DNA from: an uncultured Bacteroides sp. | GTDB lineage: Bacteria > Bacteroidota > Bacteroidia > Bacteroidales > Bacteroidaceae | Assembly (NCBI GenBank): GCA_900544075.1 | Contig: UQTJ01000013.1 | Span: forward strand, 1-64,000 | DNA length: 64,000 bases | Direction: 5' to 3' | In this document: positions 16,114-24,015 of the stretch, one piece after another | Position numbering within the stretch: the first letter of the stretch is position 1 | How the letters are laid out: the number at the start of each line of letters is the position of its first letter | The notes under the pieces: generated by a model | Seen by the model: only the letters and a program-made list of their open reading frames with translations | Databases searched by the model: none | Told to the model about the DNA's origin: nothing | Program-made: the position numbers and the translations under genes

Positions 16114-17880
16114 ATGAAAACGTATAATACATTCGATATACAGGCCGATTATGACAGTTTGCATAGCAAATTGCCATCAGACAGGAAACGTCCGATAATA
16201 GGAATCACCGCAAATATCAGCGACGGGAATGTATCACTGTTTCCGGGATATTTCAAGTCTATATATGAGGCAGGAGGTGTTCCTTTAGTAATCCCGCCAT
16301 CGGAAGATTTAAGCATTCTGCCTAATCTGCTTGACTCACTTGACGGCATACTCTTGAGTGGAGGAGCAGATGTAAATCCGCTGTTCTTAGGCGAAGAGCC
16401 TGTAAGGGAACTCCACAATATCAATCCATACCGCGACCGTCAGGAACTGATAATTGTGAAAATGGCTGCCGACAGACAGATTCCTATACTTGGTATATGC
16501 AGAGGAATACAGGTTATGACTGCCGCATTAGGAGGAAAGCTATATCAGGACATCTATTCACAGGCTGAAGGAAAACTGATAAAGCACAGTCAGGACCTCG
16601 AACGTTCATATGCATCGCACACTGTAAAAATCGAAGAAGGAAGTCTGCTTGCCGAAGTGATGGGTACGACTGTATTGCCCGTAAACTCATTCCACCACCA
16701 GGCTGTAAAAGAACCGGCACCGGGATTTAAGGTCTGCGCACGCTCGAACGACGGAATAATAGAAGCGGTAGAAAGTACAGAACACAAGTCAATGATAGGC
16801 GTACAGTGGCATCCGGAATGTTTCATCCTTAACGGCAATACGCTTATGATGCCGCTATTCGAATGGCTGATAAAGGAATCATCATCATTCAAGGAAGCTA
16901 AAAGGCTTCACCATAGGATATTGACGCTCGATACTCATTGCGACACACCGATGTTCTTCGGCCAGGGTATCAACTTTGCCACAAGAGATACAAAAATCAA
17001 AGTCGACCTCCATAAAATGACTGAGGGAAGACAAGATGCTACAATCATGGTGGCATACATTCCACAGAAAGAACGCACGGACGAGGCTCTACTTGCCGCA
17101 ACAGCCAAGGCAGACAGACTGATTAATGAGATGGAAAAGATGGTAGCAGAGAACTGTACGGCTGTGGATATTGCCTATACGCCTTCCGACCTTTACCGTC
17201 TGAAGCTGAAGGGTAAGAAAGCCATCATGCTCGGTATAGAAAACGGCTATGCCATTGGTAAGGACATCACAAATGTGGAACGTTTCAGAAAAAGAGGTGT
17301 GGTTTATATGACTCTGTGCCACAACGGCAACAATGACATATGCGGTTCGGCAAGATACAATGACGAGAATCTTGGTGTAAGCCGGTTCGGCGAGGCCGTA
17401 ATACACGAAATGAACCGTACAGGAATGATGATAGACCTGTCGCACAGTGGAGAGAGAAGTTTCTACGACACTTTAGAGATAAGCCGGATGCCGGTAGTAT
17501 GCTCACATTCGTCATGCCGTTCTCTATGCGACCATCCGCGCAATCTCACTGACGAACAGATAAAAGCCATTACGCGCAAAGGCGGAGTGATACAGATATG
17601 TCTTTACAGCGGTTTCCTCCGTTCCGACCGTGAAGCCAATATCCTTGATGCGATAGAACATCTTAACCATGTGGTAAACCTTGCCGGAGTAGAGCATGTC
17701 GGAATAGGAACAGACTTCGACGGCGATGGCGGCATCATAGGTTGCAACGATTCATCGGAACTTATCAACTTCACCCGCCGGCTCATGAAAGAAAGGTACA
17801 ACGAAGAAGATATCAGGCGAATATGGGGTGGCAACTTCCTCCGTGTCATGGAAGAAGTACAGAGACATTCTTCACTATAA
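16114..17880 (+). CDS. Fused class I glutamine amidotransferase-like hydrolase (C26) and M19 dipeptidase
   Basis: 588 residues with two complete enzymes. Residues about 20-250 are a peptidase C26 domain, as in gamma-glutamyl-GABA hydrolase, with nucleophile Cys129 (LGICRGIQ) and the His233/Glu235 pair in GVQWHPE. Residues about 265-580 are an M19 (renal-type) metallodipeptidase with the zinc-binding HxD at His275/Asp277 (LDTHCD), Glu in MLGIENGYAIG, DLSHSGERS, VCSHSS and GIGTDFDGDGG. All main catalytic residues are visible in both halves. No signal peptide is seen, so it is probably cytoplasmic. One half would cut gamma-glutamyl bonds and the other dipeptides, suggesting scavenging of gamma-glutamyl peptides or glutathione; this coupling is inference. 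Single gene with a strong terminator. Confidence 0.9.
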   Translation: MKTYNTFDIQADYDSLHSKLPSDRKRPIIGITANISDGNVSLFPGYFKSIYEAGGVPLVIPPSEDLSILPNLLDSLDGILLSGGADVNPLFLGEEPVRELHNINPYRDRQELIIVKMAADRQIPILGICRGIQVMTAALGGKLYQDIYSQAEGKLIKHSQDLERSYASHTVKIEEGSLLAEVMGTTVLPVNSFHHQAVKEPAPGFKVCARSNDGIIEAVESTEHKSMIGVQWHPECFILNGNTLMMPLFEWLIKESSSFKEAKRLHHRILTLDTHCDTPMFFGQGINFATRDTKIKVDLHKMTEGRQDATIMVAYIPQKERTDEALLAATAKADRLINEMEKMVAENCTAVDIAYTPSDLYRLKLKGKKAIMLGIENGYAIGKDITNVERFRKRGVVYMTLCHNGNNDICGSARYNDENLGVSRFGEAVIHEMNRTGMMIDLSHSGERSFYDTLEISRMPVVCSHSSCRSLCDHPRNLTDEQIKAITRKGGVIQICLYSGFLRSDREANILDAIEHLNHVVNLAGVEHVGIGTDFDGDGGIIGCNDSSELINFTRRLMKERYNEEDIRRIWGGNFLRVMEEVQRHSSL

Positions 17881-17903
17881 GTTTCAGAAACTGTCTTATA
17901 AAT

Positions 17904-17952
17904 TTGAAAGCCTTTTGAAAACTGTTTGCAAAGAGTTTTCAAAAGGCTTTCA
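17904..17952. terminator. Perfect 20-bp bidirectional terminator hairpin
   Basis: Arms 17904-17923 and 17933-17952 are exact complements, with a 9-base loop. It sits between convergent genes (C26/M19 fusion and GH109-type gene). Confidence 0.85.
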
Positions 17953-17971
17953 AGTATATTGTCATTTCTAT

Positions 17972-19498
17972 TTATTTCCATTCCTCAGCACCCTGAAGCT
18001 TTAGTTTCTGTGTATAAGACTCAGCTTTCTTGGCAGCTTCAGCCTCATCTTCAGGTGAAGCGAAAGCATGTCTGTATCCCTTCACCTTGTTCCAATCGCC
18101 ACGTGTAAAGTCAGGGAATTCCACTGGAGCACAATTATTGTCCATAGACAATTCACCAAGTTCTGCCAGACAACACCATTCTGCAAGGTCATACACATCC
18201 ATGTCAAGCGGCAAACCGTTCTGAAGGCAATAAACCAGACGCGCATCCATAATGAAGTCCATACCACCATGTCCGCCTACTTCCTTGGCCATCTCTCCAT
18301 ATTTCTTCAATATAGGATGTCTGTATTTCTCTACGAGGGCATTCATTTCCTTTTCAGGCAAGAAACTGTGTGCATTCAGATTGTCAACCTCCGGCTGAAC
18401 ACCAGATGCTTCAAGTTGGTCACCTCCTACCGCATATCCCTCGATAGGATACTTATTGGCAAAACCTTTGGTTCCAGTAAGCTGATAAAGCCTGTTATAT
18501 GGCTGTGGAGTCATTACATTGTGCTGTATTTCGATAACCTTACCATTCTCAGTGCGAATCAGTGTAGTAGTATGGTCGCCGTTTCTGAAGTTCTCACATA
18601 CAGAATCAGCAGATGCTTCCACCCATGCCTTACCGTTTACGGATTTAGTATCCATAGCCACAAGAGTCTTCATTCTGTCGCCACGATGGATATCAAGAGC
18701 CTGAGCAACAGGGCCAAGACCGTGAGTGGCATATACATCACCACGATGACGCATATTATAATCCAGTCGCCATCCCAACTTGTCAGATTCTCCATTCTTC
18801 CAGTAATGTTTCCAGAACGGACTTAAGTCGTGTATATAAGCACCCTGAGCACGTATCACCTCACCGAATACTCCCTGCTGAGCCATATTAAGGGTATTCA
18901 TCTCGAACCAGTCGTAGCAGCAGTTTTCAAGAATCATACAGTGTTTCTGATACTTCTCACTCAAATTAACCAGCGTCCAGCATTCGTTCAGATTCATTGC
19001 AGAAGGGACTTCTATAGCCACATGCTTTCCATTTTCAAGAGCACACTTGGCTACAGGGAAATGATGCAACCAGTCAGTAGCTATATAAACCAAATCTATA
19101 TCATCTCTCTTACATAACTCTTCATATCCTTTTTCACCGGAATATATCTGCGCCTTAGGCAGAGAAGCATTCTTCAGATATTTCTGACAAGCCTCAGCAC
19201 GCGAAGCCTCATAATCGCACAACGCTACTATATGTGTACCCGGTATATGAGTAAAACGCTCAACGGCACCCGGCCCACGCATACCCAAACCGACAAAACC
19301 TACTCTGACCACTTCCATTTTAGGAACAGCAAGCCCTAACACGCTTTTCTGTCCGGCCTCACGTTCGGGACTGTTTACCACGATAGTACCACCGTTCCAT
19401 TTCCACTCAGTTCCATGTTCATTTACATTCACCTTACCTGTGTCAGTGGCACATGAATAGAACGCCATACACAGTACAAAGAATAAAATCTTTTTCAT
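17972..19498 (-). CDS. GH109-type Gfo/Idh/MocA lipoprotein (alpha-N-acetylgalactosaminidase-like)
   Basis: 508 residues from the ATG at 19498. The lipoprotein signal peptide (MKKILFFVLCMAFYSC, acylated Cys near residue 16) places it at the cell envelope. A Rossmann domain begins with VRVGFVGLGMRGPGAVERF (about 65-82), which binds NAD+. Substrate-domain features are GKHVAIEVPSAM, THGLGPVAQALDIHRGDRM and GGHGGMDF, which I associate with family 109 glycosidases using NAD+ as a redox cofactor. Such enzymes remove alpha-GalNAc from mucin or blood-group-A glycans. The exact sugar is not proven by sequence. Monocistronic; an upstream in-frame ATG at 19522 would lengthen the protein by 8 residues before the signal peptide. 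Confidence 0.82.
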   Translation of the reverse strand: MKKILFFVLCMAFYSCATDTGKVNVNEHGTEWKWNGGTIVVNSPEREAGQKSVLGLAVPKMEVVRVGFVGLGMRGPGAVERFTHIPGTHIVALCDYEASRAEACQKYLKNASLPKAQIYSGEKGYEELCKRDDIDLVYIATDWLHHFPVAKCALENGKHVAIEVPSAMNLNECWTLVNLSEKYQKHCMILENCCYDWFEMNTLNMAQQGVFGEVIRAQGAYIHDLSPFWKHYWKNGESDKLGWRLDYNMRHRGDVYATHGLGPVAQALDIHRGDRMKTLVAMDTKSVNGKAWVEASADSVCENFRNGDHTTTLIRTENGKVIEIQHNVMTPQPYNRLYQLTGTKGFANKYPIEGYAVGGDQLEASGVQPEVDNLNAHSFLPEKEMNALVEKYRHPILKKYGEMAKEVGGHGGMDFIMDARLVYCLQNGLPLDMDVYDLAEWCCLAELGELSMDNNCAPVEFPDFTRGDWNKVKGYRHAFASPEDEAEAAKKAESYTQKLKLQGAEEWK

Positions 19499-19817
19499 TG
19501 TATTACAATTTAACCTCCGCATTACAAGGCATATTTCCGTAAGGTTGCGAAGGACTACGCCTACAGAAATAAAATCGCGTGTAAAGATAGGAATATTTAT
19601 ATTCAGAATAAGTGTTTTTGTACTTTAAAAGACATAAGAATCTAAATATTTTAGTAACTTAGTTATCAAAACTATAACATTTCATTACACCATGATAAAA
19701 AACATGGCTTTCAAGTTACAACATATTAAAAAAAACTGTATATTTGGGAAAAGCCAAAAGTTTATATCTATTTGACTATATAAGAGAACTGTATTTCTAA
19801 CCTAAATAATTAAAGAT
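19499..19817. other. Divergent intergenic region GH109 gene / winged-helix pair
   Basis: About 319 AT-rich bases. On the plus strand TATATTTG (19739-19746) and a second weaker combination (TTTG 19743-19746, 20 bases, TCTATTTG 19767-19774) could drive the winged-helix pair. I saw no gene, tRNA or repeat in it. Confidence 0.5.
19739..19746 (+). promoter_or_regulatory. -7 box upstream of the winged-helix pair
   Basis: TATATTTG, an exact TAnnTTTG, 72 bases before the first ATG. No good -33 partner. Confidence 0.35.
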
Positions 19818-20045
19818 ATGGATGTACAAAGTATAGGAAAAAACGCAGGTGTGTTATGGCAAGTGCTTAATGGCGAACATCGTAAATGGTCTTACAGCGA
19901 GATAAAGAAAACATCTGGGCTGTCTGACAGAGAACTGAACGCAGCAATAGGCTGGCTGGCAAGAGAAGGCAAACTGAATATTGAAGAAACTCAGGTAGGA
20001 AAAAGAAACATACTATACGTTGAACTTAACTTATTTATCGGATAA
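19818..20045 (+). CDS. Small winged-helix protein, DUF2582 type, copy 1
   Basis: 75 residues forming a single winged-helix-like domain (KNAGVLWQVLN, then SGLSDRELNAAIGWLAREGKL, then a beta-wing). I associate it with DUF2582, a family of short DNA-binding-like proteins in Bacteroidetes with no assigned role. The adjacent gene is a paralogue that shares SGLSDR-LN-AIGWLARE. It ends one base before copy 2, so they are co-transcribed. Could be a regulator without an effector domain; targets unknown. Confidence 0.8.
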   Translation: MDVQSIGKNAGVLWQVLNGEHRKWSYSEIKKTSGLSDRELNAAIGWLAREGKLNIEETQVGKRNILYVELNLFIG

Positions 20046-20046
20046 T

Positions 20047-20268
20047 ATGGACAAACACGTCATCGGAGAAAATGCCGGAATAGTATGGAGACTCCTGAAC
20101 AACGGCGAAAGATGGGAGTATGAGCAACTCAAGAACGCTTCCGGACTGTCTGACAGAGATTTGAACTTAGCCATAGGATGGCTGGCAAGGGAAAACAAGA
20201 TTTTCTTTGAAAGAAGCAAGGAACAGGACAAAGAATACATGTATTTGTCAATCGACTTGTATTTTTAA
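20047..20268 (+). CDS. Small winged-helix protein, DUF2582 type, copy 2
   Basis: 73 residues, about half identical to the gene before it, so a tandem duplication. Shared elements are G-NAG--W-LLN at the start and SGLSDRDLNLAIGWLAREN in the middle; the C-terminal wing differs and is more acidic and aromatic (YMYLSIDLYF). I start at the ATG at 20047, one base after the previous stop. A longer open frame from 20020 would overlap copy 1. A terminator follows at 20294. Confidence 0.8.
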   Translation: MDKHVIGENAGIVWRLLNNGERWEYEQLKNASGLSDRDLNLAIGWLARENKIFFERSKEQDKEYMYLSIDLYF

Positions 20269-20293
20269 AATAAAATCAACCCTATCATATAAG

Positions 20294-20333
20294 AACGCAC
20301 GAATGACATTTTTATTGGTGGCATTCGTGCGTT
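20294..20333 (+). terminator. Terminator of the winged-helix pair
   Basis: A 12-bp stem (20294-20305 with 20322-20333), a 16-base loop, followed by a T-rich run. Confidence 0.75.
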
Positions 20334-20346
20334 TATTATTTTATAA

Positions 20347-20381
20347 TAAAAAACTCCTGCCGAGCATTACCCGACAGGAGT
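20347..20381 (-). terminator. Terminator of groES-groEL
   Basis: Read on the minus strand: stem ACTCCTG/CAGGAGT (20381-20375 with 20359-20353) plus inner GC pairs, followed by six T. It lies 37 bases past the groEL stop. Confidence 0.85.
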
Positions 20382-20417
20382 CCGATATCAATATTTTATG
20401 TGATTAAAAGGAGAAGA

Positions 20418-22055
20418 TTACATCATGCCACCCATGCCGCCCATTCCCGGAGCACCCATTGGCATTTCAGGTTTGTCTTCTTTCTTTTCAACAATTACAC
20501 ATTCAGTAGTCAAGAACATACCTGCTATTGAAGCTGCGTTTTCAAGAGCAACACGAGTTACTTTTGCAGGGTCAACGACACCGGCAGCATGCAAGTGTTC
20601 GTAAACGTCTGTACGCGCATTGTAACCGAAATCACCTTCACCCTCACGAACCTTCTGTACCACTACCGCACCTTCCTTGCCGGCGTTAGCCACAATCTGG
20701 CGGAGAGGCTCTTCTATTGCACGTTTGATGATTTCGATACCGGTTGTTTCGTCAGCATTGTCACCCTTCAAACCTTCCAATGCATCGATTGCACGGATGT
20801 AAGTTACACCACCTCCAGGTACGATACCTTCTTCGATAGCGGCACGAGTTGCGCACAAAGCATCGTCAACACGGTCTTTCTTTTCCTTCATTTCCACTTC
20901 GCTTGCAGCACCTACATAAAGAACTGCTACGCCACCTGACAATTTGGCAAGACGTTCCTGAAGTTTTTCTTTATCATAGTCAGAAGTAGAGTTCTTCATC
21001 TCAGCTTTGATCTGGTTGATACGTTCCTGGATGAGTTCTTTCTGACCGGCACCATTTACGATAGTAGTATTTTCCTTAGAAACAGTAACCTTATCACAAG
21101 TACCAAGCATTTCGAGAGTAGCCTGTTCAAGTTTCAAGCCCTTCTCTTCGCTGATAACTACACCGCCAGTCAATACTGCGATATCTTCAAGCATAGCCTT
21201 ACGACGGTCGCCGAAGCCCGGAGCCTTAACAGCGCAAATCTTCAACTGTCCGCGCAGACGGTTAACTACAAGTGTAGTCAATGCTTCGCTGTCAACATCT
21301 TCTGCTATAACCAACAAAGGACGTCCGCTCTGTACTGCCGGTTCAAGGATAGGCAAGAAATCTTTCAGGTTAGAAATCTTCTTGTCATAGATAAGAATGT
21401 ATGGGTGTTCCATTACACATTCCATCTTTTCTGTATCAGTTACGAAGTAAGCTGACAAGTAACCACGGTCGAACTGCATACCTTCTACTACACCGATTGT
21501 AGTGTCAGTACCTTTAGCTTCCTCGATAGTGATAACACCGTCTTTTGAAACCTTGCGCATAGCATCTGCAATAAGCTTACCGATAACAGGGTCGTTGTTT
21601 GCAGAGATAGTAGCAACCTGTTCAATCTTATCGTAGTTGTCGCCTACAGTTTCAGCCTGTGACTTGATTGATTCTACAACTTTAGCTACAGCCTTGTCGA
21701 TACCACGTTTCAAATCCATTGGATTTGCACCTGCTGTAACGTTCTTCAAACCTACACCTACGATAGCCTGAGCCAATACAGTTGCAGTAGTAGTACCGTC
21801 ACCTGCATCATCACCAGTCTTTGAAGCTACAGATTTTACAAGCTGTGCGCCTGTGTTCTGGAATGCGTCAGCCAATTCTATTTCTTTTGCTACTGTCACA
21901 CCATCCTTAGTGATATGAGGAGCACCGAATTTCTTTTCTATAATAACGTTACGTCCTTTAGGACCAAGTGTTACTTTTACTGCGTTAGCAAGTTCGTCTA
22001 CACCTTTTTTCAACTGATCGCGAGCGTCGATGTTGAAGAGAATATCTTTTGCCAT
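20418..22055 (-). CDS. groEL: Chaperonin GroEL (Hsp60)
   Basis: ATP-driven protein-folding chamber subunit, forms double heptameric rings; 545 residues, normal length. Family features are the N-terminal KVTLGPKGRNV, the ATP-binding GDGTTTATVLA near residue 86, VVEGMQFDRGYLS near 190, and a Gly/Met-rich C-terminal tail ending MGGMGGMM. It follows groES on the same strand with 35 bases between them. A terminator follows. Confidence 0.98.
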   Translation of the reverse strand: MAKDILFNIDARDQLKKGVDELANAVKVTLGPKGRNVIIEKKFGAPHITKDGVTVAKEIELADAFQNTGAQLVKSVASKTGDDAGDGTTTATVLAQAIVGVGLKNVTAGANPMDLKRGIDKAVAKVVESIKSQAETVGDNYDKIEQVATISANNDPVIGKLIADAMRKVSKDGVITIEEAKGTDTTIGVVEGMQFDRGYLSAYFVTDTEKMECVMEHPYILIYDKKISNLKDFLPILEPAVQSGRPLLVIAEDVDSEALTTLVVNRLRGQLKICAVKAPGFGDRRKAMLEDIAVLTGGVVISEEKGLKLEQATLEMLGTCDKVTVSKENTTIVNGAGQKELIQERINQIKAEMKNSTSDYDKEKLQERLAKLSGGVAVLYVGAASEVEMKEKKDRVDDALCATRAAIEEGIVPGGGVTYIRAIDALEGLKGDNADETTGIEIIKRAIEEPLRQIVANAGKEGAVVVQKVREGEGDFGYNARTDVYEHLHAAGVVDPAKVTRVALENAASIAGMFLTTECVIVEKKEDKPEMPMGAPGMGGMGGMM

Positions 22056-22090
22056 AATTGTCTATTTTTTTAAATTGTTGATTATTAATA

Positions 22091-22363
22091 TTATTCCACT
22101 ACTGCTAAAACGTCACTCTGACGCATCATCAGGTATTTAACACCTTCATGTTCGATTTCAGTACCGGAATACTTTCCGTACAAAACAGTATCATTAACTT
22201 TCAATACCATTTCTTCATCCTTAGTACCGTTACCTACTGCAATTACCTTACCCTGTAATGGTTTTTCTTTTGCTGTATCAGGAATGATGATACCACCTAT
22301 AGTTTTTTCTTCTGCCGGAGCAGGAAGGATCAGAACTCTGTCTGCTAATGGTTTAATAGTCAT
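22091..22363 (-). CDS. groES: Co-chaperonin GroES (Hsp10)
   Basis: Caps the GroEL cavity; 90 residues, forms a heptamer. It shows the mobile-loop region (EEKTIGGIIIPDTAKEKP, about 17-35) and the roof/base segment GKYSGTEIEHEGVKYLMM. First gene of the groES-groEL operon. I found no CIRCE-like element of the textbook form upstream. A perfect palindrome lies about 92 bases before the start (22455-22469). Confidence 0.97.
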   Translation of the reverse strand: MTIKPLADRVLILPAPAEEKTIGGIIIPDTAKEKPLQGKVIAVGNGTKDEEMVLKVNDTVLYGKYSGTEIEHEGVKYLMMRQSDVLAVVE

Positions 22364-22454
22364 AATCGTATATTTTTTAATTTGTTATTATCTATATATT
22401 TGTAAGTCTTTCGACGATATGCATAGATACCAAAACTGTGCCAAAAAGCGAAAT

Positions 22455-22469
22455 ATGACATAATGTCAT
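22455..22469. promoter_or_regulatory. Perfect 15-base palindrome upstream of groES
   Basis: ATGACAT, A, ATGTCAT: seven-base arms around one base. It lies between the groES start and the Crp/Fnr-type gene. The symmetry suits a dimeric regulator, but the sequence does not match classic CRP or FNR boxes. Binding is inference. Confidence 0.4.
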
Positions 22470-22503
22470 AATGACTGACAGACAAGCATTTTTTTCTGTC
22501 TCA

Positions 22504-22569
22504 AAACGCTTCGTCATTCAATATTAAACGCTTAGTCGTTTGGATTAAAACGACGAAGCGTTTAATAAT
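22504..22569. repeat. Six-unit array with 11-base period, alternating units
   Basis: Contiguous 11-base units start at 22504, 22515, 22526, 22537, 22548 and 22559. Odd units share AAACG (first two AAACGCTTnGT), and even units share CnTTyrrWWTW. The exact 22-base spacing of AAACGCTT and an inverted copy (22552-22563) allow alternative hairpins. It lies 12 bases past the Crp/Fnr gene stop and may also act as its terminator. Confidence 0.55.
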
Positions 22570-22581
22570 GCGCTTTTCCAA

Positions 22582-23199
22582 TTAAAATAACATATACCCT
22601 TCATCTGTTTTTCGCAGCACCCCTTCATCTACCATAGCCGACAACGTGCGCGACAGCGACGGGCGTGCCACTCCCATTATAAAAGCTACATCCTGGATAT
22701 TGGTTATTACTGCATTCCGCTGCAGATAGCTTACAATTCTTGTACTCAGATTCTGTAAGGCAAACTCATTCAGTTTCCGGCTTAGGAAAACACTCCTGTC
22801 TGATATCTGGCGTAGAAAATTCCGCAGAAGAGCATCGTCGGTTTCCATCATCTTAAGAAAATCATCCTTCGATAAAGACCATATTATTACTTCATCCTCA
22901 GCCTGCAGCGTTACAGGAAATCTGTTCTCCGTTCCGTAAATAAATGCGGGTGCCAGTATTTCAGGAGCTGAAAGATGCTCTATAACTATTTCCTTTCCTT
23001 CGGCATTCGTCATCTTGGCAAGCAGTGTACCCTGGCACAATAGCAACAATGACTTACACACACTGTCCTGTAGGACGACAATATCGCCTTTCTTGTACGA
23101 AGAAATCTTGTTGGAGGCATTCTTCAGAAATTCTGCTATACCATCTTTATTTACTCCTTCGAAAAGAGTAAAATCCAATATATCATAAAATCGTCCCAT
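22582..23199 (-). CDS. Crp/Fnr family transcriptional regulator
   Basis: 205 residues: an N-terminal cyclic-nucleotide-binding-like beta roll (about 20-130; GDIVVLQDSVCKSLLLLCQGTL), a dimer helix (about 130-155) and a C-terminal winged helix with NIQDVAFIMGVARPSLSRTLSAM as the recognition region. No N-terminal Cys cluster as in FNR, so an Fe-S sensor is unlikely; the ligand is unknown. Transcribed from a consensus promoter (23283-23313). It precedes groES on the same strand but is separated by about 220 bases. The palindrome near groES is a possible target; this is inference. Confidence 0.88.
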   Translation of the reverse strand: MGRFYDILDFTLFEGVNKDGIAEFLKNASNKISSYKKGDIVVLQDSVCKSLLLLCQGTLLAKMTNAEGKEIVIEHLSAPEILAPAFIYGTENRFPVTLQAEDEVIIWSLSKDDFLKMMETDDALLRNFLRQISDRSVFLSRKLNEFALQNLSTRIVSYLQRNAVITNIQDVAFIMGVARPSLSRTLSAMVDEGVLRKTDEGYMLF

Positions 23200-23282
23200 A
23201 TGCTTATCTTCAGTGTATTAATCATTTTTATCAGTCATGGTACTGTTACAGAATAAAAAAGTAACGACGGAATACATTTTTA

Positions 23283-23313
23283 CAAATGTAATAACAATAG
23301 TATTAGTAACAAA
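23283..23313 (-). promoter_or_regulatory. Consensus promoter of the Crp/Fnr-type gene
   Basis: On the minus strand: TTTG (23313-23310), exactly 19 bases, TACATTTG (23290-23283). Both elements are perfect. The leader would be about 80 bases. Confidence 0.65.
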
Positions 23314-23517
23314 TTCAAATCGAATTTATTATAGCTGAAAATCTCTATTGCAGCAAACAAGATGTTATATTTCCAGCGTCAGGAAACGGCCAAAATAATT
23401 GTCTGTACCAGCCGGAAAGAAGAGTTCTAATTAAGACTCAAAATATGTAAGCATCCATCTCATATTCCATTATAACATTTAATATTCAAAGGATTAAGCA
23501 TCTTTAACTATAGCTTT

Positions 23518-23531
23518 TAGTTGAATAACTA
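23518..23531. promoter_or_regulatory. Candidate BlaI operator dyad
   Basis: TAGTT, GAAT, AACTA: an inverted repeat overlapping the -33 region of the blaI promoter. Another AACTA...TAGTT pair begins upstream (about 23507). BlaI/MecI repressors bind short dyads overlapping their own promoters, so autorepression is likely but untested. Confidence 0.45.
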
Positions 23532-23549
23532 TATTTTTTAGTTACTTTG
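23520..23549 (+). promoter_or_regulatory. Promoter of the blaI-M56 operon
   Basis: GTTG (23520-23523), 18 bases, TTACTTTG (23542-23549), one mismatch from TAnnTTTG. The start would be near 23554, about 25 bases before the ATG. Confidence 0.5.
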
Positions 23550-23578
23550 TCATAAACGATAATTAAAGACTAAGCCTT

Positions 23579-23956
23579 ATGAAAAAACTGACATCAAAGG
23601 AAGAGGAAATCATGGAACTTTTTTGGGAGAAAGGTCCATTGTTCGTAAAAGAACTTCTTTCATTCTACGACGAACCTAAGCCGCACATAAATACGTTGTC
23701 AACAATTGTCCGCGGACTGGAAGAAAAAGGCTATATAGGGCACAAGGCATATGGAAATACTTTTCAGTATTATGCCACAGTGAGCCGCGACGATTTCAGT
23801 ACCCGTACACTGAAGGGTATCATAAGCAAATATTTCAACAATTCTTATCTGAATGTAGTTTCATCATTGGTCAAAGAGGAAGATATCTCCATAGATGAGC
23901 TTAAGGAACTGATACGCAAGGTAGAAGAGGAAAACAAGACTTCCAAGAACAACTGA
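23579..23956 (+). CDS. BlaI/MecI/CopY family transcriptional repressor
   Basis: 125 residues with an N-terminal winged helix: TSKEEEIMELFWEKGPLFVKEL, then HINTLSTIVRGLEEKGYIGHKA as the recognition region, followed by a helical dimer segment. Such repressors dissociate after cleavage by a partner M56 (BlaR1-type) protease. That partner is the next gene, 59 bases downstream. In Bacteroidales these pairs are common and not always linked to beta-lactams; no beta-lactamase is in the window. Confidence 0.92.
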   Translation: MKKLTSKEEEIMELFWEKGPLFVKELLSFYDEPKPHINTLSTIVRGLEEKGYIGHKAYGNTFQYYATVSRDDFSTRTLKGIISKYFNNSYLNVVSSLVKEEDISIDELKELIRKVEEENKTSKNN

Positions 23957-24015
23957 AAGTCCTTAAAGAATATCAGGAAAGCACAAATCCAAGAACCATA
24001 AAACTAAAAACTGAC

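Larger units (their letters stand above)
23200..23578. other. Divergent intergenic region Crp/Fnr gene / blaI
   Basis: About 379 bases with no credible gene. It holds the minus-strand promoter (23283-23313), inverted repeats of AACTA/TAGTT near blaI (23496-23531) and the plus-strand promoter of blaI (23520-23549). The middle (23320-23490) shows nothing I can name. Confidence 0.6.
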
